Assembly (NCBI GenBank): GCA_046329055.1
Contig: JAXLVK010000023.1
Span: forward strand, 1-64,000
DNA: 64,000 nt
Source: JADKCL01 sp046329055
GTDB lineage: Bacteria > Bacteroidota > Bacteroidia > J057 > JADKCL01
Reading direction: 5' to 3'
Shown: piece by piece, positions 1 to 8,172 of the stretch
How the letters are laid out: every line of letters begins with the position of its first letter
Position numbering within the stretch: position 1 is the stretch's first letter
Made by a program: the position numbers and the translations under genes
Notes under the pieces: model-generated
Seen by the model: the letters and a program-made list of their open reading frames with translations, nothing else
The model's database searches: none
Told to the model about the DNA's origin: nothing

Positions 1-1
1 G

Positions 2-823
2 CTCGAGCACCTCACCCGCGAGGAATTGATCCAAAAATTCGTGGGCCTCGAATTCAGCCGCCTGCTCCAGTACTACCACCGTGCCGGCGACCTCAATGCC
101 GAGACCAGCTACGATGACCGCAAAGAGCGCCGCGAACGTCCCGAGCGTGCCGACCGCCCAGAGCGCCGTGACCGTCCCGAAAGGGGAGAGGGGGGCGAAT
201 TCTTCAACGAGCGCCCAGCCCGCAAGACCAGGGAGCGCAGCGAATTCAGCGAGGAGCGCCCAGCCCGCAAAGCCAAGGAGCGCAGCGAAAACGAATACGT
301 CAAGCCCGCAGCTTCGCGTGGATTCACCCGCTACTTCATCAACCTCGGCACCAAGAACCAGCTCACCGCGCCCAAGCTCATCAACCTCATCACCAACGTG
401 GACAACCTCCGCTCCGTGAATGTCGGCAAGATCGAGATCCTCAAGAAGTTCAGCTTCTTCGAACTCGAAGGCGGCAGCGGCGATGCAGCAGGCGTATTGA
501 CCGGGATCGACTTTGACGGCACCGTGACCCACGTCGAGCAGGCAGAGGCCCCCAAGGCACCCGCCTTCGTCAAGGAAAAGAGCTTCGGCTTCGGCAGCAA
601 GAAAAAGGAGGGAGGCTACACCGGAAAAGGCGGCGTCTCCAAGCCCGGCGGCTTCCAAACCAAAAAGCGCGAGGTTGACGCATTCGGCTTCTCCCCCCGC
701 AAAAAGGAGCGCAAAGAAGGCGGCGACGGCTTCTGGACCAAAGCCCCCGCCACCACCGGCAGCAAAGCCAAGCCCGCCCCCAAAGCCAAGAAGCCCAAGA
801 AAGCCCAAGCCACCTGGGACTGA
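2..823 (+). CDS. DEAD-box RNA helicase, C-terminal part (5' end outside window)
   Basis: The frame is open to the left edge, so only about 273 C-terminal residues are seen. The first residues (LEHLTREELIQKF) look like the end of the second RecA-like domain of DEAD-box helicases. A charged low-complexity linker rich in Arg, Glu and Pro follows. From about nt 325 to 540 there is a DbpA-type RNA-binding domain (RYFINLGTKNQLT, then NVGKIEILKKFSFFELE). The last ~90 residues are a Lys/Gly/Ala-rich basic tail. Proteins with this layout unwind short RNA duplexes during ribosome assembly or mRNA turnover; DbpA itself acts on 23S rRNA helix 92, but that target is not shown here. The linker carries two near-identical repeats of ERPARK(T/A)(R/K)ERSE. 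Family assignment is fairly secure; the cellular target is unknown. Confidence 0.82.
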   Translation, partial: LEHLTREELIQKFVGLEFSRLLQYYHRAGDLNAETSYDDRKERRERPERADRPERRDRPERGEGGEFFNERPARKTRERSEFSEERPARKAKERSENEYVKPAASRGFTRYFINLGTKNQLTAPKLINLITNVDNLRSVNVGKIEILKKFSFFELEGGSGDAAGVLTGIDFDGTVTHVEQAEAPKAPAFVKEKSFGFGSKKKEGGYTGKGGVSKPGGFQTKKREVDAFGFSPRKKERKEGGDGFWTKAPATTGSKAKPAPKAKKPKKAQATWD

Positions 824-842
824 GTCCCTTGAGGCGAGAGGC

Positions 843-942
843 CGGAGCCTGTCCTGAGGGACTCGAAGGGGCCCAAAGCCGCCGCGCCCCGAGACATCGG
901 GGACCCGACCGCGCGTCGGAGCCTGCACTGAGCTTGTCGAAC
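843..942. repeat. Two diverged copies of a short intergenic repeat
   Basis: Positions 843-868 and 917-942 carry two related 26-nt units. They share CGGAGCCTG, then CTGAG, then TCGAA. The second contains CTGAGCTTGTCGAAC, which resembles short dispersed intergenic repeats I have seen in unrelated bacterial genomes (recollection, not a search). No gene is supported here. Confidence 0.45.
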
Positions 943-1007
943 GTGGCGCGAGTCATTGAGACCCGCAAAGATGAAACTTCGGGTTGTTCCAATGGCGTAC
1001 AAGAGAA

Positions 1008-1072
1008 TGCCACCAAGAAAGAAAGGCACCAAGCCAGTCCATCCAGCTTGGTGCCTTAGTGCCTTGGTGGCA
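1008..1072. terminator. Nested stem-loop between convergent genes
   Basis: An outer 10-bp perfect stem (TGCCACCAAG at 1008-1017 with CTTGGTGGCA at 1063-1072) encloses an inner 11-bp perfect stem (AAGGCACCAAG at 1023-1033 with CTTGGTGCCTT at 1047-1057). It lies between the helicase (+) and pepD (-), both running into it. There is no clear T-run on either side, so it may be a bidirectional terminator without a U-tract or a mobile hairpin repeat. Confidence 0.45.
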
Positions 1073-1081
1073 ATCAAAAAA

Positions 1082-2530
1082 TCACCCCGGAATCTCCCGA
1101 AGCGTCTCCAGCAACAAGCCCCAGAACTTCTGCACAGAGCTCACCTGCACCCGCTCATCCGGGCTATGCGCCCCCACGATGTTCGGTCCAAACGAGATCA
1201 TCTCCATCCCAGGATAATTCTGCCCGAGGATCCCGCATTCCAGACCAGCATGGCAGGCATTCACATGCGGCTGATGGCCGAAGCGGTCCCCGTAGAGCCG
1301 CGTCATGATCTTGACGATGTCCGCCTCCGGCTTGGGAGCCCATCCGGGATAGCTGCCTGCGGTGGCGACATCCGCGCCACAAAGCTCCATCGCCGCAGTG
1401 ATCGTGAGGGCGAGGTCCATCTTTTCCGAATCCACAGAACTGCGGGTCAGGCATTGGATGGAGTAGCTGCCTTCGGCGACGAGGACGCGGGCGAGGTTGT
1501 TGGAGGTCTGGACCAGGTTAGGGATGTCCGGGCTCATGCGGTGGATGCCATTGGGGCAGGTCGCTGTGACCGCGAGCAGGCTGCGCTGGAAATCGGCGGC
1601 GAGCACCGTGGCAGGAGCATTGGCGGCATCGATGCTGACCTTGAGGCTGGGATCGGTGGTGCTGTACTCGGACTGCAAAACGCGGCCCTCCTGATCGATG
1701 AATGCGCGGAAGGCATCGGCCTTTTCGGAGGGGACGCCCACAACTGCGACGGATTCGCGTGGGATGGCATTGCGGAGGCTGCCACCGTCGATGCTGTGGA
1801 CGCGGAGGCCGAACTGCCTTGCGCCTTGCAGCAGGAGGCGGTTCATGAGCTTGTTGGCGTTGCCACGGCCGAGGTGGATGTCCATGCCGCTGTGACCGCC
1901 CGTAAGGCCGCTGATCATGAGGCGGTAGCCCACGAGGCCCGCGCCCGATTCGGTGGCGTATTTGCCAGTGCCCGTGACGTCGATGCCGCCCGCACAGCCG
2001 ATGGTCAACTCGCGGTCGTCCTCGGTGTCCAGGTTCAGCATGATCTTGCCGTGGAGCAGGCCGCCTTGGAGGGCCATGGCCCCGGTCATCCCGGTCTCCT
2101 CATCGATGGTGAACAGCGCCTCTACAGCCGGGTGGGCGATTTCCTTGGAGGCGAGGATGGCCATGATCGAGGCCACGCCCATGCCATTGTCAGCGCCCAG
2201 CGTGGTGCCACGTGCACGGACCCAGTCGCCGTCCACGTACATGTCGATGCCTTGGCTGTCGAAGTCGAATTGGGTGCTCGCATTCTTTTGGTGAACCATG
2301 TCCAGGTGCCCTTGCAGGACCACGGGCTGCCGATTCTCCATCCCGAGGGTGGCCGGCTTGCGGATGATCACATTGCCGACTTCATCGACAATCGTCTCCA
2401 GTCCCAGGGATTCGCCGAATGCCTTCATGAAGGCCGTCACACGCTCCTCCTTCTTGGAAGGCCGGGGTACCGCGTTGAGGTCGGCAAAATAGTTCCAAAC
2501 AGCTAAGGGTTCTAGCGAGCGAATTTCCAT
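1082..2530 (-). CDS. pepD: Aminoacyl-histidine dipeptidase (PepD-type, M20 family)
   Basis: This 482-residue zinc peptidase cleaves dipeptides such as Xaa-His in the cytoplasm; E. coli PepD is of similar length. Metal-site motifs are intact: GHLDMV (His75, Asp77), LGADNG (Asp114) and the TIDEETG catalytic/metal Glu pair near residues 144-145, with a long lid domain following. The chosen start is the ATG at 2530, which begins MEIRSLEPL, the usual N-terminus. The frame extends upstream, but that extension (Pro/Ser/Arg-rich) is not family-like. It is a single gene with a convergent neighbour downstream and 121 bp to the next gene upstream on the same strand. Confidence 0.93.
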   Translation of the reverse strand: MEIRSLEPLAVWNYFADLNAVPRPSKKEERVTAFMKAFGESLGLETIVDEVGNVIIRKPATLGMENRQPVVLQGHLDMVHQKNASTQFDFDSQGIDMYVDGDWVRARGTTLGADNGMGVASIMAILASKEIAHPAVEALFTIDEETGMTGAMALQGGLLHGKIMLNLDTEDDRELTIGCAGGIDVTGTGKYATESGAGLVGYRLMISGLTGGHSGMDIHLGRGNANKLMNRLLLQGARQFGLRVHSIDGGSLRNAIPRESVAVVGVPSEKADAFRAFIDQEGRVLQSEYSTTDPSLKVSIDAANAPATVLAADFQRSLLAVTATCPNGIHRMSPDIPNLVQTSNNLARVLVAEGSYSIQCLTRSSVDSEKMDLALTITAAMELCGADVATAGSYPGWAPKPEADIVKIMTRLYGDRFGHQPHVNACHAGLECGILGQNYPGMEMISFGPNIVGAHSPDERVQVSSVQKFWGLLLETLREIPG

Positions 2531-2651
2531 AAATACAGTCCACCAATTTCCGGCGGTGAATATAGACCAAATTCGTGGAAGCGCGAAATCAGTTGAAAGG
2601 GGACAGGTGACGGTGGATAGCTGACGCCTTCTGCTGTGCGTGGGGTTCGGC

Positions 2652-4490
2652 TCAGTGACCGTTGGTTTTGAGGAAGGTATCCACTTGTGCTCTTTTCTCA
2701 GAATTGTGCGTGCTGGGCACTCGGTTGAGGGCCTGGCGGGCCTCAGGGAGGTGTCCGGCATGTGCTTGCATCACGGCGAGGTTCAGCCAGCCTTCCCAGT
2801 CGGTGGGAAAAGTCTTGAGCAGGTCGGTTTCTTCTGCAACGGCCTCCGGATACCTACCAGCCAAGTCGAGGAGGCTCGCATGTCCGCTTCGCAGACCGTA
2901 TTGATAGGGCGCCATGCGGAGGCCATTTTCGAAGGAGCTCAGGGCTCTGTCGATTTGCCCCAGTTCCTGATGGGCCATCCCCTCATACCATTCCAAGGGC
3001 ATGGCCGATGCAGGATCCAGCTTCGCCGCCCAATTGCCGGCCTTTTTGGCTTTGGCGATGACTTCCTGGGATCGATGTTTCGTTCGCAAGTCACGCAGTT
3101 CGAGGATGGAACGGTCCGCACTCAGGCGGTACCCAAAAGTGATCGCCACAACGCACCAGACGGATGCCAGAACAAAGCCTTTTCCCTTCGGCAGCCAAGA
3201 AGGTCCTGACTTGCCAGCTGTTGCCTGCTCCAATGAAACAGCGAACATCCAAAAGAGCATCATGCACTGGAACGGACGCTCCAGCGGGAAGCTGAACCCT
3301 GCGTCGATGCCAAATCCCAGCCATCCCATGAGCAAGCAGAGTCCCAGGATGGGATCGCCGCCCTGGATGCGCCCTGCAGCCATACGAACCGCTCCGACTA
3401 CGCCCCATGCCCCCATGCCCAGCATCAACAGCAATCCGAGCACCCCCAATTCGCTGAGCGTCCCGAGGTACTCATTGTGTGGCTGCACGGCGACGCTGAG
3501 TCCATAACCGCCCTTGGCGTCATAGCCCACAAGGCCCGTCTTCTGGATATTCAGCTTCCAGTTGCCCGCTCCGAATCCGTGAATCGGATTTTCCGCGACC
3601 AGATCGAGGGTCCGGTGCCAAGAAATGAACCGAAAGTCAATGCTGCTCGTCTTGGGCGTGACCTCGTGGCCATGCTCCCAGATGTAGTGGAAATTGTAGG
3701 TGCCTTCTTTTTGCCCGAAAACGTAGCGGGTGCCCCAAAATGCCGTGACCAATGCCAATGCCCAAATGCCCAAGGCGATCCATCGCTTCGTTCCATTTGC
3801 CTGCTTCCAAATGATCACAGGAGCAATGACCGAAGCCGCAAGCAGGACGGGAACCAAGGAGGACCGCGCACCAGAGATCAAAATGCCAGCGACACACAAT
3901 GCCACAGAAAGCCCGGCACCGATTCTCCAGCTCCATTTTTCTAGCCGCAACAGCCCATAAACCGCCCACGGCAGCCCAAAAAGCAGCGCATCCGCGTAGA
4001 AATTGGGGTTTTTCATGGTGCCTTCCGGTATGCCCGGAGTTGCCACAAGGGAAAATGGATCGATGCCACGGGATTGCAGGATTCCGAGCAGGGCTTGCAA
4101 GCCGGATGATACGATCAGGGTCTTGGTGGCGAGGTGCAGCAGGCCAGGGTTGTCCGCAAGGGCCTGCCTCGCGAGGGCAAGAAAGGTCAGGCAAAATGCG
4201 AATTGAGCGCAGAGCATCCACGCTTCCGATGCATTCAAGGCCCAAGCCATCGAGGCCATTCCCCAAGCCAATGCAGGCAAGGCCAACCACCAAAATCGAT
4301 GGATCGGCTGCGGCGTCACGGGCCTTTGGCGGAGGCTCTGAAAGATCATGGGCAGCATTCCCAAGGCCATCACCATCCACTGCGGATACCGCACAGGATC
4401 CAGCAATTCCCCCCAATACGCAAATGGCATGACCCCGAGAATGGTCACAGCGAAGATCGTCGCAGGCATGGAGATGGAGTTGGGCCGCAT
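2652..4490 (-). CDS. O-antigen ligase-like polytopic membrane protein with C-terminal TPRs
   Basis: This 612-residue inner-membrane protein has about ten to twelve hydrophobic segments in the first ~440 residues. The Wzy/WaaL/PglL signature lies in the large periplasmic loop and following helix (RTLDLVAENPIHGFGAGN, then PHNEYLGTLSELG). The last ~130 residues form a TPR-like helical region (ALSSFENGLRMAP). Family members transfer or polymerise undecaprenyl-linked glycans, or glycosylate proteins. Which of these applies cannot be told from sequence. The ATG at 4490 is chosen because a promoter-like TAAATTG lies 7 nt upstream and the longer frame to 5207 is not membrane-like; a second ATG at 4469 is possible. 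It is divergent from the TPR sensor at 4596. Confidence 0.8.
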   Translation of the reverse strand: MRPNSISMPATIFAVTILGVMPFAYWGELLDPVRYPQWMVMALGMLPMIFQSLRQRPVTPQPIHRFWWLALPALAWGMASMAWALNASEAWMLCAQFAFCLTFLALARQALADNPGLLHLATKTLIVSSGLQALLGILQSRGIDPFSLVATPGIPEGTMKNPNFYADALLFGLPWAVYGLLRLEKWSWRIGAGLSVALCVAGILISGARSSLVPVLLAASVIAPVIIWKQANGTKRWIALGIWALALVTAFWGTRYVFGQKEGTYNFHYIWEHGHEVTPKTSSIDFRFISWHRTLDLVAENPIHGFGAGNWKLNIQKTGLVGYDAKGGYGLSVAVQPHNEYLGTLSELGVLGLLLMLGMGAWGVVGAVRMAAGRIQGGDPILGLCLLMGWLGFGIDAGFSFPLERPFQCMMLFWMFAVSLEQATAGKSGPSWLPKGKGFVLASVWCVVAITFGYRLSADRSILELRDLRTKHRSQEVIAKAKKAGNWAAKLDPASAMPLEWYEGMAHQELGQIDRALSSFENGLRMAPYQYGLRSGHASLLDLAGRYPEAVAEETDLLKTFPTDWEGWLNLAVMQAHAGHLPEARQALNRVPSTHNSEKRAQVDTFLKTNGH

Positions 4491-4497
4491 CAGGCGA

Positions 4498-4504
4498 CAA
4501 TTTA
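4498..4504 (-). promoter_or_regulatory. Putative -7 box, O-antigen ligase-like gene
   Basis: On the minus strand TAAATTG lies 7 nt before the ATG at 4490, close to the TAnnTTTG -7 consensus of Bacteroidota. No convincing -33 TTG was found. Confidence 0.35.
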
Positions 4505-4583
4505 GTCGGTTATGGGGAAATGCCCAGATGTAGGACCCCAGAATCCTGAACCTGCCGCCCTTGTTCATCACGGCGGAAATCCT

Positions 4584-4591
4584 TAGTTTTT
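4584..4591 (+). promoter_or_regulatory. Putative -7 box, TPR sensor gene
   Basis: TAGTTTTT sits exactly 4 nt upstream of the ATG at 4596. It matches TAnnTTTG except for the last base and has the same spacing as the better boxes at 8052 and 32291. Confidence 0.35.
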
Positions 4592-4595
4592 TCGG

Positions 4596-6026
4596 ATGAA
4601 AGAACGGCTTCTCCTCTTCCTTGCGGGATGTGGTATTTTTTCCGGGCTGCGGGGGGCGGCACCATTGCCGCTGGACAGCTTGCTTGCGGCTTACCGTACA
4701 CAGGTCAATGACACCGCGAGTGTCTCCACCATGGTGCGCATTGGCAGGGCATATTTCTATTCCCAACCCGATTCCAGCAAGTTCTATTATGACCATGCCC
4801 TGCAAATGGCGGAGAAATGGCAGTATGAATTCGGTTCGGCCTACGCCCTTTTGAACCTTGGCGACTACTACCAATCGCGGGGAAAATACCCGGAGAGTTT
4901 GCGGCATTACCTGCGCAGCCTGTCCATGTTGGAGGCACAGGGGCGGGAGTCCATGGTCGCTAGTTGTCACAACAATATCAGTCTGGTCTATATGGCGATC
5001 GGCGCGATGGACGATGCGATGGAGCATAGCAAGCTGGCATTGAACTATTACCGGAAAGTGAACCGGATGGAAAATGTCATGAACATCCTGAACAATATGG
5101 GCCTGATCCATTTCGGGAGGGATGAGTTCAAGGAGGCGGAGGCTGCCTACAGGGAATCGTTGGAATTGCGGGAAAAGGCCGGGTCCTACAAGGGTTCTGT
5201 GCTCCACAACCTGGGTGAATTGATGGCCGAATGCGGGTACAATGACAGTGCGATGTCCTATTTCCAGCTCTCACTCGCGGAGAAAGTCGCGGCCAACCGG
5301 GTCACTAACATGCCCACGACCTATATCCAAATCGGGTTGCAGCATCGGCTCGCAGGAGACAATGCCAAGGCGATGGGGGCATTCATGACGGGATATGAGA
5401 TCGCCAAGGAAAGCAACCTAGAGGCCGACCGGGCGGAGCTGTGCAAGGCGATCGGGGACCTGATGGCGAGCGAAGGAAGGTGGCAGGAGGCCTACCAATT
5501 TGAGCATGAGGGACGGATGCTCCACGACACGATTTTCAATCCGGATCTGGTCAATGACATGGCACGGTCGGAAGTGGACTATTCCTTGCAGAAAACCGAG
5601 GTGGAGCGGAAGGAATTGCAATTGCGGAAGGAACTGGCGGAGACAGGTCTGCGGAATAGCCGCTGGTTGAGTGGCTTGGCATTGGTCGCACTGGCGGTCG
5701 TGAGCGGGCTGCTCATCTGGATTTACCGACTGAACCTGAAGCGCGGGCAGATCAATCGCGACCTGAACGCCCTCAATGCCGACTTGGAGGAGCGCGTGCA
5801 GCAACGGACGGCCTCCCTGCAGGCGAAGACCGAGGTGCTGGAGCGGCATGCATTTGACCTGTCGCACAGGGTGCGGGGGCCTGTGGCCAGCATATTGGGA
5901 CTGGCTGCCTTGATCGATACCGAAAACCCTGCCAACCCAAGCAATGCCAAGTACCTCGATGGCATCAAGGCCAAGACCGTGAGCCTGGACCAGGTCCTAC
6001 ACGAGATCAATGCCGGACTGGAGTAG
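4596..6026 (+). CDS. TPR-repeat sensor with a DHp-like domain but no ATPase domain
   Basis: This 476-residue protein has a cleavable signal peptide (~1-21), then about six TPR units (~38-295, e.g. YALLNLGDYYQSRGKYPESL). A coiled coil, one transmembrane helix (~345-367) and a second coiled coil follow. The last ~65 residues resemble a histidine kinase dimerisation/phosphoacceptor helix pair, with an H-box-like LSHRVRGPVASILGL. The frame then stops, so no HATPase (N, G1, G2 boxes) exists. The TPRs would be periplasmic and the DHp cytoplasmic. It may be a phosphoacceptor partner or a dimerisation adaptor rather than a kinase. The stop is not followed by a recognisable ATPase in another frame, so a frameshift is unlikely. 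Confidence 0.78.
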   Translation: MKERLLLFLAGCGIFSGLRGAAPLPLDSLLAAYRTQVNDTASVSTMVRIGRAYFYSQPDSSKFYYDHALQMAEKWQYEFGSAYALLNLGDYYQSRGKYPESLRHYLRSLSMLEAQGRESMVASCHNNISLVYMAIGAMDDAMEHSKLALNYYRKVNRMENVMNILNNMGLIHFGRDEFKEAEAAYRESLELREKAGSYKGSVLHNLGELMAECGYNDSAMSYFQLSLAEKVAANRVTNMPTTYIQIGLQHRLAGDNAKAMGAFMTGYEIAKESNLEADRAELCKAIGDLMASEGRWQEAYQFEHEGRMLHDTIFNPDLVNDMARSEVDYSLQKTEVERKELQLRKELAETGLRNSRWLSGLALVALAVVSGLLIWIYRLNLKRGQINRDLNALNADLEERVQQRTASLQAKTEVLERHAFDLSHRVRGPVASILGLAALIDTENPANPSNAKYLDGIKAKTVSLDQVLHEINAGLE

Positions 6027-6125
6027 CCCCGATTACGCGGACGAGAGGATTTCGTAAGCCTCCTCTAATTGTCGCGGAGCGAATTCCGCCCTAAATTGGT
6101 ACGGAATCAAAAATTTGCTCCCCGC

Positions 6126-7340
6126 ATGAGGAGGTTTCGTCGCCACCTGTTTCTGCTCCTGCTCCTTCCTGGCACCTGGCTGCCTGCCCAGAACCTCGTG
6201 CCCAATCCGAGCTTCGAGGACACCCTTTCGCTGGGCTGCGACCCCTTCATCAACGGCGAATTTGGCCAACGGGTGCAGAATTGGTACGCGCCGTCCTCTG
6301 GCACCCCGGACCATTACACCACGCTGAATCCGCAGTCCTGCTGGAATCACCAACCCAATTCCACCTACCCCGGCCCCATTTGCCTGAAGGGTCCCCAAAT
6401 GCCGCGCACCGGGGATGGCATGGCGGGCATGTTCCTCTACACCATCGCGACCTTTGAGGACAGGGAATATGTCCAGGTGCACCTCAGCAGCCCCTTGGAG
6501 GTCTGTCAGCGGTACGCGGTCGAGTTTTATGTCTCCTTGGCGGAGTTCACCGAATTCGGCACCAACCGCCTGGGGGCGCACCTGAGTGTGGGGCCCGTTA
6601 TCATCGGGACGAGTACCGTGATCACAGCGACTCCGCAGGTAAATGCCCAGGGATTGATCTCCGACACGCAAAATTGGGTGCGCATCGCCGATACCATCAC
6701 CGCCGATCAGCCTTACGATTATCTCACCTTCGGAAATTTCTTTTCGGATGCCGTGACGCAGTTGGTGGCGAACCCGACCTCATCCGGCCTGCCGGGTTGT
6801 TATGGGGCCTATTATTATCTGGACGACGTTTCTGTGGAGCGCATCTGCCCCCAAGTGGCGATTTCGGGAGCCACGACGCTCTGCTTGGGCGACTCCACGC
6901 CGCTCTCGCTCTCGGGTGTGACATGCTATGACAGCCTGCGTTGGAGCACAGGAGAGACCGCAACGAGCATCACCGTCAAGGACGGCGGCAACTACTTCGT
7001 GACCGTGTGGAGCGACTCCTGCGTCTCGACCGATTCCCTGCACTTGGAGGTGACCGACTGCCCTCCGATGCTCGAAATGGGCAACGTCTTTTCCCCCAAT
7101 GGCGATGGCCTCAACGACCTTTTCCTGCCTGTGACCGCCCAAGCATTGCTGAATGCCGAGTTGTTGATCTATGACCGCTGGGGCAGGCAACTCTGGTCCA
7201 CGAGGGACATGGGCCAAGGTTGGGATGGCAAAATCAGCGGCAAGGATTGCCCGGAGGGGGTGTACTACTACACGGTGAGGTACCAAGGCAAGGACCTGAA
7301 GCTGGCGCAATCCTCAGGTGCCCTCACCCTGCTGCGGTAG
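6126..7340 (+). CDS. Secreted protein with gliding-motility-type (CHU_C) C-terminal domain
   Basis: This 404-residue protein has a signal peptide (residues ~1-21, ending LPAQ) and an N-terminal LVPNPSFED region typical of Bacteroidota exported proteins. A short Ig-like segment around residues 250-310 (WSTGETATSITV) comes next. The last ~85 residues form a CHU_C/type B sorting domain: FSPNGDGLNDLF, then IYDRWGRQLW, then GWDGKISG, ending in a YYYTVRYQG strand. This domain directs export by the type IX system and surface attachment. The start at 6126 is chosen over 6069 because it places the Arg-rich n-region and hydrophobic core directly at the N-terminus. The cargo function is unknown. Confidence 0.85.
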   Translation: MRRFRRHLFLLLLLPGTWLPAQNLVPNPSFEDTLSLGCDPFINGEFGQRVQNWYAPSSGTPDHYTTLNPQSCWNHQPNSTYPGPICLKGPQMPRTGDGMAGMFLYTIATFEDREYVQVHLSSPLEVCQRYAVEFYVSLAEFTEFGTNRLGAHLSVGPVIIGTSTVITATPQVNAQGLISDTQNWVRIADTITADQPYDYLTFGNFFSDAVTQLVANPTSSGLPGCYGAYYYLDDVSVERICPQVAISGATTLCLGDSTPLSLSGVTCYDSLRWSTGETATSITVKDGGNYFVTVWSDSCVSTDSLHLEVTDCPPMLEMGNVFSPNGDGLNDLFLPVTAQALLNAELLIYDRWGRQLWSTRDMGQGWDGKISGKDCPEGVYYYTVRYQGKDLKLAQSSGALTLLR

Positions 7341-7348
7341 GCGGAGCA

Positions 7349-8047
7349 TCAATCAAAATCTCCCCGGAGCAAGGCGAAGAACCGATCAATCGGAGCCGCA
7401 GGGCCTTCCCAACGGCCACGTTGCGCCAATTCACCGACACGCTCCAATTCGTCAGCCCCGGGCTTGTGGATGTCCATCGGAACCTTTAGGATGCGGGGAT
7501 CCTCCCGGTCAAATGGTGGCGTGACCTTGCTTTCGTACCAGAGCGAAAGCATGTTGATGGGGCAACTCACAAGGATGCGGACTGCCTGTTCGGCGACTTC
7601 CCATTCGCGGAGCTTCTCATTGATGTCCTCGAAAAATGCAATGCTGTTGGCCAATCGGATGCGGGAGCCGGCCTTGGACTTGCCCCGGGTTTGGAGGTAG
7701 CCGACTTGCGCCTTGCCATTGCCGCGGACCATGTATTTCTTGATGACCTTGTGCAGGGCGAGTTCGCCGTCCTCAAAATACCCAATCGCGCTGTGTCCAG
7801 CTTGGATCAGGATGAGCAGGAAGGGGGCGGAAACCACTGGCACCTGAACGAGGTACTTCTCCAAGTCGATGTCGGCATCTGGCGGTGGATAGCTGATTGG
7901 CATTCGGAAATGCCAAGCCTGCCCATCGATCTCCCCCGAGAGTTTGTTCTTTTCCCGGTCCCAATCATAGCGGAATCCCGGCTGTGCCAGGAGGTGCGTG
8001 AGGAGCTGGTAGGATTTGTCGTAATGGATGTCACGGCGCGTTTCCAT
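7349..8047 (-). CDS. VLRF1-type (Vms1/ANKZF1-like) release-factor homologue
   Basis: This 232-residue protein has a core (residues ~75-175) resembling the VLRF1 domain of eukaryotic Vms1/ANKZF1, the enzyme that frees nascent chains from tRNA on stalled 60S subunits. Visible landmarks are a beta strand AIGYFEDGE, then HK at 99-100, KKYMVRG and GNGKAQ (109-114), which supplies the GxxQ loop with Gln114. A basic RGKSKAGSRIRLAN segment and an amphipathic helix ending REW follow. Vms1 uses the same order (HK..YTVR..GxxQ..G..LRR.NE). Bacterial VLRF1 families are predicted from sequence to act in ribosome-associated quality control. Direct function here is inferred. It is divergent, with 125 bp between, from the RNA ligase at 8173. 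Confidence 0.68.
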   Translation of the reverse strand: METRRDIHYDKSYQLLTHLLAQPGFRYDWDREKNKLSGEIDGQAWHFRMPISYPPPDADIDLEKYLVQVPVVSAPFLLILIQAGHSAIGYFEDGELALHKVIKKYMVRGNGKAQVGYLQTRGKSKAGSRIRLANSIAFFEDINEKLREWEVAEQAVRILVSCPINMLSLWYESKVTPPFDREDPRILKVPMDIHKPGADELERVGELAQRGRWEGPAAPIDRFFALLRGDFD

Positions 8048-8051
8048 GGGG

Positions 8052-8059
8052 CAAATCTA
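8052..8059 (-). promoter_or_regulatory. -7 box TAGATTTG, VLRF1 gene
   Basis: An exact TAnnTTTG match lies 4 nt before the ATG at 8047. At that spacing the transcript would start at or next to the start codon. Confidence 0.55.
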
Positions 8060-8145
8060 ATGCGAAACCCACTTTCCGGGCGTATGCCGTATCCAATGGC
8101 GCGATTTTCAGGCTCATTGGTATGACAGGCCATGCCGGGTCGCCT

Positions 8146-8153
8146 TATTTTTG
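8146..8153 (+). promoter_or_regulatory. -7 box TATTTTTG, RNA ligase gene
   Basis: An exact TAnnTTTG match lies 19 nt before the ATG at 8173. A TTG at 8117-8119 could be the -33 element, but the 26-nt spacer is long. Confidence 0.42.
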
Positions 8154-8172
8154 CGGCAGAAATTTTCCAGAG

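Noticed and set aside
956..2506. 516-codon plus-strand frame opposite pepD
   Set aside because: PepD on the other strand has complete metal motifs; this frame has none.
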